Assembly (NCBI GenBank): GCA_024734495.1
Contig: JALMQS010000153.1
Span: 9,635,294-9,699,293, forward strand
Origin: Forficula auricularia
Lineage: Eukaryota > Arthropoda > Insecta > Dermaptera > Forficulidae
Direction: 5' to 3'
Length of the DNA stretch: 64,000 nt
Within the stretch, counting starts at the first letter, position 1, and the number at the start of each line of letters is the position of its first letter. The translations under genes and the position numbers were made by a program. A model generated the notes under the pieces. That model was not told the DNA's origin and did no database searches. It worked only from the letters and a program-made list of their open reading frames with translations. Below are positions 32,980-44,361 of this stretch, one piece after another.

Positions 32980-33099
32980 TAAAAATATTGAAAATAATGA
33001 TCAATTAATTGAATTGTTTGAAGAAAATTCTAATGTTATTTAAACTTACCTAACTGTGCATTGTTATACTCACTAGATATTTTCAATTATATATTTAAT

Positions 33100-34365
33100 A
33101 GTGGGAATATCCCTAAAGAGTGGAAACAATTTTTAGTCGTACCGATCATCAAACAAAATAAAGTTCTAAACTTGCCTCGTCGTATAGATCTATCGCATTG
33201 TCTTCTTGCGTTTGCAAAACATATGAGAGAATGCTGAAATGTTGACTTGAATGGTGGATTGAAAACAAAAATATATTGGCTCCTAGTCAAAATGGATTTA
33301 GACGAGATAGATCAACTGTGGATAATTTAAGTACTATTACAAATAGCATTTATAATACATTTACAAATAAAGAAATTATGCTTGGACTCTCACTCGATCT
33401 TTCAAAGGCATATGACAATATTAAAATTTCTAAGTTTATAAACAACATAGAATTCCGATACAATATATTAATTATATCCAAATGAGTTATGAAAGTAGAG
33501 ATATATTCATTAAATATAAAGGACAAAATATTGGACCACGAACAACATATAAAGGTCTAGCACAAGGAGGAATACTATCTCCTATTCTATTCGCATTATA
33601 TACAGCGGATATGGAAGCATACATTTATTACAAAATAGTGAAATAAAAATACAATAGTTTGCTGACGATATTTTATATAAGTCTTCACCTACATTGGAAG
33701 AAAATATAAATAAAATAGAAATCGTAGTAACCAAATTAATCGAGTGGTTAGAACAAAATGACCTCAATCTATCAGTTGAAAAATCATCTGCTATAATTTT
33801 TACACGAAAAATAAATCATTCTAAAACACAAGAAATTACCATAGCTAATAATAATTGGAAAATCCTCAAGGAGATTAAACTGTTAGGGATTACTTTAGAC
33901 AGAAAATTAAGTTTTGCATCTCAAGTAAATAGCGTGACATCTAAATGTGAGAAAGGTTTAAATATAATGAGGTCTCTCACAAGGGTATGGTGGGGCGCGG
34001 ACCCAAAATTGTTGAAACTTATTTACAACTCATTGGTAAGATCCCCTATAGATTACGGAGGTTTCATTTATGCAAACAACCATCACAAGAAAAAATTAGA
34101 CGCTATACAATATAGAGGTCTAAGGACCATATTAGGAGCTATGAAATCTTCCCCGACAAACTCCCTTCAAGTGGAAGCAAATGAGCCTCCGAATGAAATA
34201 AGATTATATAATTTGGGATGTAAATATATACTTAAAAAAATATATATAAATAATAATTCGGTAATAGAGTCCCTAGAGATTTTAAAGAACTCGTCAGATC
34301 AAACTGGTTATTGGTTGAGAAACCCCAATAAGACACCATTCTTGCTGAAATGTTTTGAAAAATAA
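33100..34365 (+). pseudogene. I-clade reverse transcriptase, frameshifted
   Basis: Fragments in order: IPKEWKQFLVVPIIK (about 33108), SYRSIALSSCVCKTYERM (about 33181, different frame), APSQNGFRRDRST (33279), SLDLSKAYDN (motif A, about 33390), GLAQGGILSPILFALY (motif B, about 33553), FADDILYKSS (motif C, about 33662), then DLNLSVEKS and KLLGITLDRKL. At least three frame changes and stops separate these, so no enzyme is made. FADD and the QG..SP motif are intact, which shows it decayed by frame damage rather than by loss of key residues. Confidence 0.8.
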
Positions 34366-34379
34366 GTCCATTCAGGCAC

Positions 34380-35020
34380 TTGATTCAACCATATTCAAGA
34401 TCTCCCATATATGATACGAATCTAAGAATACTAAACTATTTATTAAAAGTGGATTTAAATTTTAACAATGCTTCAAACACCAACCTATCACATAATATAT
34501 CTTTCAAAATATATATAAATAAATTTTATAAAGAGTATTATCAAATTTTTACAGATGGATCAAAAAGAAATAATGACTTCTCAGCAATGAGTATATAAGA
34601 TCCTCAATTAAAAACTGGAAAAGCTTATATTCTTCCTAAGGAAGCATCTATTTTCACAGCAGAAGCAATGGCTATCTATGAAGCAATAAATTATATAAAA
34701 AATTTCAATTGTAAAAAGTTTATAATCTGTTCAGACTCCCTATCAGTACTAACAACACTGACAACAATTGGAAAAGTGCACGGACCACTTCATTCGCGAA
34801 TACATATATCCCCATGACTTCAAGGAACTGGAACTCTCTCCCAGCCTCTATCTTTCCCAGCACCTATGATCTTCAAACCTTCCAAAACCAGGGTGCATAG
34901 ACACCTGCGTCTACATCCTCTCTCTTAATCAACTTTCCCTTCTCTTCGGTAATGCAAGGGTCTTTCGAGATCCATAGGGGCTACATCTTTACTGGTGCAC
35001 CCCTTCTTGCATTCGATTGC

Positions 35021-35056
<36 letters not shown>

Positions 35057-35707
35057 AAAAAAAAACAATAGAATTTGCCAAATTAAATTTTCTTCTATTG
35101 AAAATTAAAAAAGAAATATACCAAGTTGGACAAATGGGCAAAGAAATAGAACTGATGTGGATTAAAAGTCATTCTGGAATTTGTGCGAATGAGAAAGCAG
35201 ATGCAATGGCCAAAAATGCTAGGATAAATTTTCCAACAAAAGCAATCCCAGTGAACGATATAATGACTACAATTAAAATGAATAATAATAAAGAATGGCA
35301 AAGACAATGGATAGAATCTCTAAGACTTAAAGGTTTCAACCTTTATTGGTTGAGAAGTAAGGTTGGCAGAATTCCATGGCATCATGAAATAATTGGACCT
35401 AGAATATTTTATTCTACTATAAATAGAATGAGACTAAACCATGCTCTGTATCAGGCTCATCTTGTTAAAATAGGACTGTATGATGAGCGAGAGTGTTCAT
35501 GTGATGGTATATCGTATATCATGGGGATGTCTCAATCATATGATATTTATTTGTCCAAAATTTAGATTTAGAGATAGATTAGAGGATGAATTGATTGCCA
35601 ACGATGTTCAAAGGCCATGGAATTTGGCGCATCTTTTGTCTTTCGAGAGAGCGGAAATATACAAATCATTGATGAGGTTTATCCTAGCAAATAAGATCAA
35701 GCTATAG
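34380..35707 (+). pseudogene. I-clade RNase H and C-terminus, split by insertion
   Basis: RNase H motifs occur in order: FTDGS (about 34548, first Asp), FTAEAMAI (about 34652, Glu), CSDSLSVL (about 34730, Asp) and, after the insertion, KSHSGICANEKADAMAK (about 35167, His and last Asp). The four catalytic acidic residues are all present. A Cys-containing tail follows (CSCDG, then after a frame change CPKFRFRDRLEDEL), ending at 35707. A stop at about 34596 and the 296-bp insertion break the frame. Confidence 0.8.
34771..35066 (+). mobile_element. Jockey/CR1-type LINE 3' fragment with poly(A)
   Basis: 5'-truncated end of a LINE encoding the reverse transcriptase C-terminus (SRNWNSLPASIFPSTYDLQTF), then 3' UTR and a long A-tract (35026-35066). 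It sits inside the RNase H of the I-clade LINE, with ACAAT on both sides as the likely target duplication. The same family supplies the fragment at 46729-47044; the two overlap in the CRTTSFANT-coding stretch. Confidence 0.8.
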
Positions 35708-35760
35708 AACAATTGAGAACTACAGTTATTATAACTAATTTATATTTGGCTGTAAAAAAT

Positions 35761-36834
35761 TTGATTTGTGAAATTTTTTCATTATTTATTTATTAATTTC
35801 TTGTTCTATTTATTTATTCATTGTTTATTTATTTATTAATTTATTGTTTTATTTATTAATTTATTATTTTATTTCATTATGTATTATTTTCATTGTCTGT
35901 GATACTATTTGATTGTTTAAAATTTTTTGTACACAATTTTATAATTGTTATGTATAATTTATATTTGGATTAATATAATGATGCTAGACCGGTTTTATTT
36001 TATTTTAAACAATTTTCGATGCTCTTTTACTCACTGTCCATCCAGAGAATTTAAAGACCGAGTAAAAGAGCATCGAAAATTGTTTAAAATTATATTTGGA
36101 TGTGAGAATTTTAGACTCATGGTAGACTGGCTACAATGGAATTCATTCCGAAGCCATTAAGGGGAGAGAAAGTAAAAAAATAAATAAAAATTCCATGAAT
36201 AGGACGTCATCTTATTGCATAAATAAATAAATTATAAATATATATATATACTATATATATATGAGAGAGAGAGATCAAGTTAGATTAATTGTTCGTTTGC
36301 TTGTGATCTTTCATGTATTAAAATGGATGTGATCGCAGCTCTGATAATTTTGGTAAATAATTAAAAAATAAAAATAAGTTGAGTGGATATTGATGAGACA
36401 GTCCAAAAAAAGAAGGTAATTTATACTATCTTTTTATTCATAAGCCTTTTTTGGACTGCATCATCAATATCCACTCAATTTCACTTATCAGTCCGTCTCC
36501 AAAAATTACTCCAATCTTATAAAAATAAGTTTTAAAAATGTATCTTAGTTAAAGATTTGTACATTTAATGGCGGGGGGGGGGGGGGGGAGGTGGGATTTT
36601 TATCAAATTTTAATGTGAGAGTTTTTTTAGTTTTTTTTCTCAAAAATTTCATTTTTAATTCTTAATTTTTTATTTTTTTATTTTCAAACACCTATCTATG
36701 TAAAAGATAAATAAAATACTGAAGATTTAAAAATTCAACAGAGAGAACATTTTTTCTTTAGTACAAAAAAAATCCCCATACTTCCATTACTAGAAATAAA
36801 AGCATGGGTGAATATTTTAATTGAACTTCAAATT
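35761..36834. other. Low-complexity DNA with two hairpins
   Basis: Holds (TTTA)-rich DNA to about 35880, a perfect 31-bp inverted repeat (36002-36032 and 36060-36090), a second inverted repeat (36377-36412 and 36446-36480), a TA/GA microsatellite (about 36240-36275) and a G-run (36571-36590). No gene. Confidence 0.6.
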
Positions 36835-38369
36835 AAATAAACTGCAACGGATTGCTGCTAAACTTTATCCAAATTCATTTGAAATATTAATATGTTTATT
36901 CCTTTATTATTAATCAGATATCACTTGCAGTTTGCAGTTCATGTTGAATTTAATTCAAAAATAATGATCGATTCTCATTTAACAGTCGAGGAATAACCAT
37001 TCTACATTCGATTTTTGACATTTTGATTATTATTGGTAACCATTGCTGAAGAAAAACATGGAGGAATCGACTTAAAATCAAAAATAACGATCGATTCTTA
37101 TCTAATACTAGAGGAATAACCATATTGCATTCCATTTTTGATGTTTTGACTATTAATAGCAACCTCTACTGAAAACGTGGAAGAATCAACTTAAAATCAA
37201 AAAGACTAAATTCATTTATGGCAAAAAACTCAAGCTTGAGTTGTTTACCAAAAAAGAATTTAGTCTTTTTTGATTTTAAGTTGATTCTTCCATGTTTTCA
37301 TTAGAGGTTGCCATTAATAGTCAAAACATCAAAAATGGAATGCAATAAGGTTATTCCTCTAGTATTAGATAAGAATCGATTGCTATTTTTGATTTTAAGC
37401 CGAGTCTTCTATGTCTTGAGCAATGGTTACCAATAATAATCGAAGCGTCAAAAATTGAATGTGGAATTATTATTCCTCAAGTAATAGATGAGAATCAATC
37501 GTTATTTTTGATTTTAAGTCGATTCCTCTATGTCTTCAGCAATGGTTACCAATAAAAACCGAAACGTCAAAAATCCAATATAGAATGGTTATTCCTCAAG
37601 TACTAGATGAGAATCAATCGCTATTTTTGGTTTTAAGTCGATTCCTCCATGTTTTCAGCAAAGGTAACGGATAAGAAAACAACGCAGTTGCTATGGTTAC
37701 TTATAAAATTTCCTCCCAAATTTTCAGCATTTTAGCCTATCCATTCTTACTTAAGCAAGGTTAAATGAGCTATATTAAAACGATCAAATGAATAAATTTT
37801 AAAGAATTTAAAAAAGTACTATCTTACTCTAGAGTAAAGTACTTTAAAATATAAATTTACTAAAAACGTTATTTATCCTTTTTTGTAGTCCTCAAGGTAC
37901 TTAATTAGGATATTAAATTTCATCAAAATTGGTTAAGTCATTTTCAAGATATTTAGAAAAAACTAAAAAAGTACTTAAATAAAGTACTAATGTTTGTGGG
38001 CCAATATGAACCAAAAATTAATCAGCGCTTCATTTTGTTAAAAGAATCGAAGGTTTTCAATTTAATTTCAATGGTGCAACGGTGTGGAAAAAATCGTGGG
38101 CCAAAAAACGAAACATCCATCCATCCATCCATTATTTTAGCCTATCCATTCGCACTAAATGAAAAAAAAATTTGGCCTCTCGACGAGACCCCATGTAATT
38201 TTTGGCAAAACCTTCACATGCTAAAATCAACCTAATTGAATACTACAATTTGTGACTTTAATTGAGTCCATGGGTTCCGTAGTCTTTGCCTGAGGACCCT
38301 TTGAAGTCGCGCTTGCCGCGAGACCGATTACAATACTTTCCCCATGCTTCGCATTGGATAAAGTAAAAA
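36835..38369 (+). repeat. Foldback-family copy G
   Basis: Left terminus 36835, centre AAGCTT at 37232-37237, a few direct units to about 37660, unique block, AGTAC block, short CATCCATC run (38116-38132) and right terminus about 38369. Fewer tandem units than copies B, C, D and E make it about 1.5 kb. Confidence 0.8.
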
Positions 38370-38679
38370 GGTAACTCTTTTATTTTAGTGATGCTAGAAT
38401 GTATGGAGGAAAGTGGTTTGGGTGTGGGGCGGAATTGGGGTGTGGTGGGGGTTGATGGGTGCAAGAGGTAGGGTGAAGTGGTGGGGGTTCGGGATTAATA
38501 TATAGCATTTAACTGAAGCAAAAAGTTACCGAGCATCGCTCGGTGGCCAGAAGTACTATAATATTTAATAAAACAATTTAAAATCATTTTCGAAAGAAGC
38601 TCTCTCGCGAGCCGGGTAGGTACCGAAAAATAATAATTATTATTATTATTTGTTTATCGGCGCGTCGACTACTATGGTC
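38370..38679. other. Spacer with G-rich block
   Basis: 38396-38490 is a run of G-triplets and G-quads on the plus strand, flanked by AT-rich DNA. CCGAGCATCGCTCGG (about 38530) is a short perfect palindrome. No gene. Confidence 0.4.
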
Positions 38680-38943
38680 ATTTGCGCCATCACGTAAGTA
38701 CAGAATAATCTCATACAACAATAACGACAACAAACAAACAACAACCGTATACAATTAAATCAATTTCAACAAGTGTACTCGACTCAAAAACTCGAACAAT
38801 TTCTCAAAACCCTCCTGGTCAGTCAACAGGCTTCCGATTGATACACCTTCTATCTTAGAATTTATTCTTTGTGCGCCATACCGAGGACAATCAATCAAAA
38901 TATGGTCAACCGTGACTCTAGTATAGCAGGTTCCACACCATGC
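38680..38943 (-). pseudogene. I-clade LINE C-terminus (minus), distal part
   Basis: Minus-strand frame with REAWCGTCYTRVTVDHILIDCPRYGAQR, the Cys/His tail found after RNase H in I-clade LINEs, ending near 38755. Read on the minus strand it follows 44998-44362, from which it is separated by the 38944-44361 element. About 80 residues usually found between these parts are missing. Confidence 0.65.
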
Positions 38944-40847
38944 CTCTCTAAAATCGAAATAGTGAATAACCACTATTTGGAAGTGAATAGTCACTATTCG
39001 AAATAATTAAAAGTATACCACTGCCAATATAGTGAATAGTCATTATTTGATTTAGTGAACCTCTAATTTTCCACCGCATTCAAATAGTGGAACCCCACTC
39101 TTAGAAATAGTGACATTAATAAGAAAGCTTTAAAAATTAAAAAAATCTCTTAGAAAAATTTAAAAACTGTTATCTATTGGATCAGAAAACTAGCAGAAGG
39201 GATTTGAAAGAATAAAACATTTTATTAATATTGGTGATAATAATACTTTAATTTTTTTAACATGGAATATAATTATTAACTATTGAACAAAATACAAGTA
39301 AAACAATAATGTATGATTATTCGGAATAATTTTGTGAATATGTTAAAGATATGTATTATAATAAAAAAACAAAAAAAATAACTAAAAAAAATGTTTTTAA
39401 TAACAGAACATTAGCTTAGGATTTAAAGGTAGTTGTTCCGCCAAATTCGTTCTTAGGATTTTTTGAAATTTAGATAGATTATTATTTAAATATTTCTGCA
39501 ATAACCAATACATATTTTAAGACAATTTTGATTCATAGTTACAACACAGTTTCTGAGATAATAAGGAATAAATAATGAAAAATATATAAAAAAAAATTAG
39601 ATCTAAAAACAATTTGGCACCAGCGCATTTATTTCAACCAGCGAAAGATGCATGCGCAAGATTTTTTCAAAATTATAATTTTCATAAGGAGTAACATATG
39701 GCGTTGATTCCATTTAGAGGTGGTGGAGGGGTGGTTAAAAATTAAAAATCTAGGCCATTTGAGCAAACTCAACTCAAATTTTGTATACATATTCAGTGGG
39801 CCCCCAGAGTGTAAAAATGCAAAAACTAACCCCCCCCACATGAATATAAATAATTTTATTAAATATTAAATATAAGTGAGGGGCCAGGTTGTATGGTAAA
39901 GTCAAGTGGATGACCACATCAGAACACGTCAGCTTATTTAAAAATATCATTATAAAATATTAAAATTAAAAGAAAATAATGAATATTGTATTCATTCATT
40001 TTACATAAAATGTGGATTCAGTTGGATTTAAATACATATAAATAAAGAGTATGTTAAAGATATTTTAATAAAAAACTAATAAACTGCAACGGCATCCTGT
40101 CTTGGAATCAAATGACCGTGTGAAAAAAAAACAATTCCTATTCTTATAGATCAAGAGCCCACGACGACCAGACCTTCGATATTTTTATAAAAGCTTAAAG
40201 TTTTTCTGTGCATGTCCGCTATACAGGTAAGAACGACCAGCGACTATAGAGTTTGGGTTGTGGTTACTTTGGCAGGTAAAAGGTAATAAAGGTGGATAAA
40301 ATAGTACTTTAAATTCGTTAAAGTATAAAGCTCAATTTTATATATATATATATTTTTTCAGTTTTAAAAACAACTGATTCTCACTATTTAATGATTGTTA
40401 AATTAATAGTTAAATAATGTAACTTTTAGCCTATAAAATTTGTCAAAAGTAATCAAACAACATTTGACATTTATTTCGAAAACTAAATGAAGGTTTTTTT
40501 GAACCTATTAGGTGGTATATTCACATATGATCAGGTGACCAGACGTCCAACTTTTAACTTTTCCAAAAATTTTTATATAAAAGTATGACATTATATTAAT
40601 TTGTCTATAATTAGAAAGAATTTAATTTTAAGGACAGAATCTAATATATTAATAGAAATATTATTAAATTGGGATATCAGAGGAATTCATCCCCCCAGAA
40701 GTCGAACCTGAGAACCAACTTGCTTTCCGGGCAGCTGGCTCACACCCTCGAGACAAAAAACTCCCTCTGAATATATTATAGCAATATTTGATGTAAGCAT
40801 AGACATCTTTCACTCCATTAATATATAAAGGAAATTAAAAAATTTAG

Positions 40848-41130
40848 AAAGAGAAACAAAGAGGTTGTCCTCTGCTTGATGCAAATAAACATATACACAT
40901 ATATATCAAGATGATATATCTGTATATATATTATTTATTTGTTTGAGACTATAGTTTCGAAGACTTGGTCTTCATCATCAGTCTTTCTTCAATTATAAAT
41001 GTTTTTCATGGAGTCAATATCATATGGATATTGAAAACTTGGTGTTCCTTCGTCACTGGAATGCTAGGAACTATATATGTGTATATGTTTATTTGCATCA
41101 AGCAGAGGACAACCTCTTTGTTTCTCTTTG
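40848..41130 (-). mobile_element. Penelope-derived palindromic fragment
   Basis: Arms 40848-40905 and 41073-41130 are inverted copies that include TTTGCATCAAGCAGAGGAC. The stretch from about 40921 to 41041, read on the minus strand, matches 50925-51030 of the Penelope-like element, including the hammerhead-like motif. A further small piece with the CATCAAGCAGAGGA segment is at about 42497-42515. Confidence 0.7.
40943..40981 (-). ncRNA. Hammerhead ribozyme candidate, copy 2
   Basis: Minus strand: CTGATGA (40981-40975), one extra T, GAAGAC-CAA-GTCTTC stem II, GAAA, CTATAG stem III, TC. The core is identical to that at 50977-51011, while the flanking stem I strand differs (GAAGAAAGA against AAAAAAGA). 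Confidence 0.5.
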
Positions 41131-41235
41131 TGAATCAACAACTCTGCTACTCTCGGCAAAACAAAAACTTTTCAATTAAAAAATTTAGCTTAAAATGAAA
41201 AAAAGTTTTTCATACAAGTCCTGCTATTTTAATAT

Positions 41236-41556
41236 AAAAGTAAAGATTTGAGCATCTTATTTTTGAAAAGAGTTGGAATGTTTTTCAAAAATGAGCTCGG
41301 GTTCATATTATCAAATCAATTTTAAACTAGAAAGAATTTAATTTTTACGACAGAATCTAAGATATTAATAGAACTCCTGGGGGGATGAATCCCCTCTGAT
41401 ATCGCAATTTAATAATATTTCTATTATTATCTTAGATTCTGTCCTTAAAATTAAATTCTTTCTAGTTTAAAATTGATTTGATAATCTGAACCCGAGTTCA
41501 TTTTTGAAAAACATTCCAACTCTTTTCAAAAATAAGATGCTCAAATCTTTACTTTG
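41236..41556. repeat. Nested inverted repeat (about 138-bp arms)
   Basis: Arms 41236-41373 and 41419-41556 are inverted copies. A third, partial copy of the inner part lies at 40608-40690. No coding sequence. Confidence 0.75.
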
Positions 41557-41873
41557 TCTATAATGTTTTTTTTTTATTTTTTATTAGTTGCGGTCTTTTT
41601 TTTATGCACTTCTATAAATGTTAGCTTGACACATTAATAAAGGACGACATTGAGAAATCGAAACTTTTCCTTCTTCAGGGCCCGAAATGAAGGGGTTAAA
41701 TTTATAGGATAAATTAACATACAACATGCTGAAATTTGGCCTACTGATAGAGTTTGGGGTATATTAAAAGGTAAAAATCTTTCAGGACATAAAATGAAGG
41801 AGTGAAAATTCAGCCTTTAAAATAAATGCGTGAATCTTGTAGGCTAAATTTCCATCCAACTTACAAAAGAAGT

Positions 41874-42458
41874 GAAATCTCAACAAAAACACTTGTGTAA
41901 AAAAAGGCCAAGTTCGATTAATAAAATCCGTTTGCCAAAAAAAGTAGTGAGATCTAATGTGCTGCCAAGTTCAACATCATCAATTTATTAAATGAGTCGA
42001 GAATATATTAGTAGCTTCAATTAAAACGCATGTTTTTCATTTCACATGTCCCTCTATATTTTTTATTGATTTCACATTTTTAGTTGAAATTATTTTCATA
42101 AAACTTGGCTTTTACGCATTATTATGTATGTCACGAATTACTAGTTACCATATCATGGGATCTTAATAAGAGGGAGTGGTGGAGGCCCTATCAAACAATA
42201 ATAATAATAATTTAATGCGTAAAAGCCAAGTTTTATGAAAATAATTTCAACTAAAAATGTGAAATCAATAAAAAATATAGAGGGACATGTGAAATGAAAA
42301 ACATGCGTTTTAATTGAAGTTACTAATATATTCTCGACTCATTTAATAAATTGATGATGTTGAACTTGGCAGCACATTAGATCTCACTACTTTTTTTGGC
42401 AAACGGATTTTATTAATCGAACTTGGCCTTTTTTACACAAGTATTTTTGTTGAGATTT
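41874..42458. repeat. Nested inverted repeat (about 250-bp arms)
   Basis: Arms 41874-42123 and 42211-42458 are almost exact inverted copies around a spacer of about 87 bp. The near identity implies recent formation. Distantly similar sequence occurs at 26090-26270. Confidence 0.85.
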
Positions 42459-42861
42459 ATTTGTTTGATACTATAGTTACACTATACTTAGTACAGTTTA
42501 TTTGCATCAAGCAGAGGACTCTTTGTTTCTATTTATGACATTTAGGTGTAGACGCTTAGTAAGAATTATTGTGGCTGATTTAGTAAAAACTCACAACGAC
42601 AGTTATTTTAGATCGATTTAGAATTTGAAGCAATTTATCCAAAAATGGCTGATAAGTTTTTGGCTAAGTTGCCAACATTTTATGGACTTCAAATTCTAAC
42701 ATATATTAAAAAACATCGCCCAATGCTACGTATATAAGTGTTCTCAAATTATTAGCGACGCTAAGATTTATTTATAAACAACATTTGTGCCTGAATTTCT
42801 CCCAATTCCTTCAAAAACCTAGTCATATGTTGATATACTTTATTTCGCAGGTAACTTACGT

Positions 42862-42946
42862 GCTTTGCTATACTTCTTGCCAAAATACTTCCCGTATCAA
42901 ATTCGGTAAAAGTTGATAAAAGTAAATCGTGTTCTGATGTGGTCAT
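42862..42946 (-). CDS. Possible first exon inside the large inverted-repeat element
   Basis: ATG at 42946-42944 followed by MTTSEHDLLLSTFTEF... and, after ARSIAKH, a strong GTAAGT donor (about 42861-42856). The first six codons lie in the inverted arm and recur at 39911-39928. No continuing exon was identified, so this is only a candidate for a gene carried by the element. Confidence 0.25.
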
Positions 42947-43840
42947 CCACTTGACTTTTCCATACAGCCTGGCCCCTCACTTATATTTAATATTTAATAA
43001 AATTATTTATATTCATGTAGAGGGAGGGGTTAGTTTTTGCATTTTTAGACTCTCTGGGGCCCACTGATTATGTATACAAAATTTGCTTGAGTTTGCTCAA
43101 ATGGCCTAAATTTTTTAATTTTTAACACCTCCTCCACCACCCTTAAATGGAATCAACGCCTACGTTACTCCTTATGAAAATTATAATTTTGAAAAAATCT
43201 AGCGCATGCATCTTTCGCTGGTTAAATAAATGCGCTGTTGCCAAATTGTTTTTAGTCTAATTTTTTTTATACATTTTCCATTATTTATTCCTTATTATCT
43301 CAGAAACTGTGTTGTAACTATGAATCAAAATTGTCTTAAAATATGTATTGGTTATTGCTTAATGTTGGTTTAGTTTTTTATAAAAATGGTAAGAAGGGTT
43401 TCTTAATAATAATTAAATATGTATGTAAATTTTCCGATATCCTGTATAGTGCAATGTTAAAGAGCCTGAAAAACTCGATTTTTGAAATTTAATATTTCCG
43501 GAACTGTATTGTTCATAAATTTCGTTTTGCCACCAATCGATGCAGAAGTATTTAACTAATAATCTATCTAAATTTCAAAAAAATCTCTAAGAACGAATTT
43601 GGCGGAATAACTACCTTAAATCCTAAGCTAATGTTCTGTTTTTAAAACATTTTTTATTTTATTTGAAATAAATTAGTATATATATCATAAGAGTATTTAT
43701 AATTTAAATTACCAATTCTAGAAGTGGCTTTAGTTCTTTTTTGTTTTTTATTATAATACATATCTTTAACATATTCACAAAATTATTCCGAATAATTATA
43801 CATTATTGTTTTACTTATATTTTGTTCAATAGTTAATAAT

Positions 43841-44021
43841 GGGGGTCAGATAGGTTAGGCGGTAGCATGACAACGAGCTAACCAGGGGACCCGGGTTCGA
43901 ATCCGACTCGAGGCATCCAGCTAAAATCTGACCCCGGGGGTAGAGACAAATTTAAAAAATATAATAAGTATCGTAATTAGGCTTATGCCTAGAAAGACCG
44001 AAAAGCCAAAAAAAAAAAATA
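43841..44021 (+). mobile_element. tRNA-derived SINE (same family as 13725-13896)
   Basis: A-box region GGTTAGGCGGTAGC, B box GGGTTCGAATCC, then the same body as 13725-13896 and an A-tract. Flanked by a perfect 13-bp target duplication AATAGTTAATAAT (43828-43840 and 44022-44034). The empty site is visible in the opposite arm near 39270-39285. Confidence 0.92.
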
Positions 44022-44361
44022 AATAGTTAATAATTATATTCCATGTTAAAATAATTAAAGTATTATTATCACCAATATTAATAAAATGTTTTATTCTTTC
44101 AAATCCCTTCTGCTAGTTTTCTGATCCAATAGATAACAGTTTTTAAATTTTTCTAAGAGATTTTTTTAATTTTTAAAGCTTTCTTATTAATGTCACTATT
44201 TCTAAGAGTGAGGTTTTACTATTTGAATGCTGTGGAAATTTAGAGGTTCACTAAATCAAATAATGACTATTCACTAATTGGCAGTGGTATACTTTTAATT
44301 ATTTCGAATAGTGACTATTCACTTCCAAATAGTGGTTATTCACTATTTCGATTTTAGAGAG

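Larger units (their letters stand above)
32980..35760 (+). mobile_element. I-clade LINE with RNase H, 5'-truncated and decayed
   Basis: Broken frames give a reverse transcriptase and an RNase H domain in the usual order, then a Cys/His-containing C-terminus and a (TTTA)-rich 3' end (about 35790-35870). No endonuclease is present, so the element is 5'-truncated. It is interrupted at 34771-35066 by a fragment of another LINE. Confidence 0.8.
38944..44361. mobile_element. 5.4-kb element with approx. 1-kb inverted arms
   Basis: Outer arms 38944-39928 and 42928-44361 are inverted copies starting CTCTCTAAAATCGAAATAGTG. The right arm is longer because it carries a SINE (43841-44021) and about 185 bp (near 43355-43545) that the left arm lacks. 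The middle holds three nested inverted repeats of other origins. It splits an I-clade LINE. No transposase is recognised and no clear target duplication is seen, so it may be a foldback transposon or an inverted duplication. Confidence 0.65.

Noticed and set aside
35945..36160. 71-aa frame ending LQWNSFRSH, possibly LINE C-terminus
   Set aside because: Half of it is one arm of a perfect hairpin read through its loop; the resemblance to a LINE tail is too weak to annotate.
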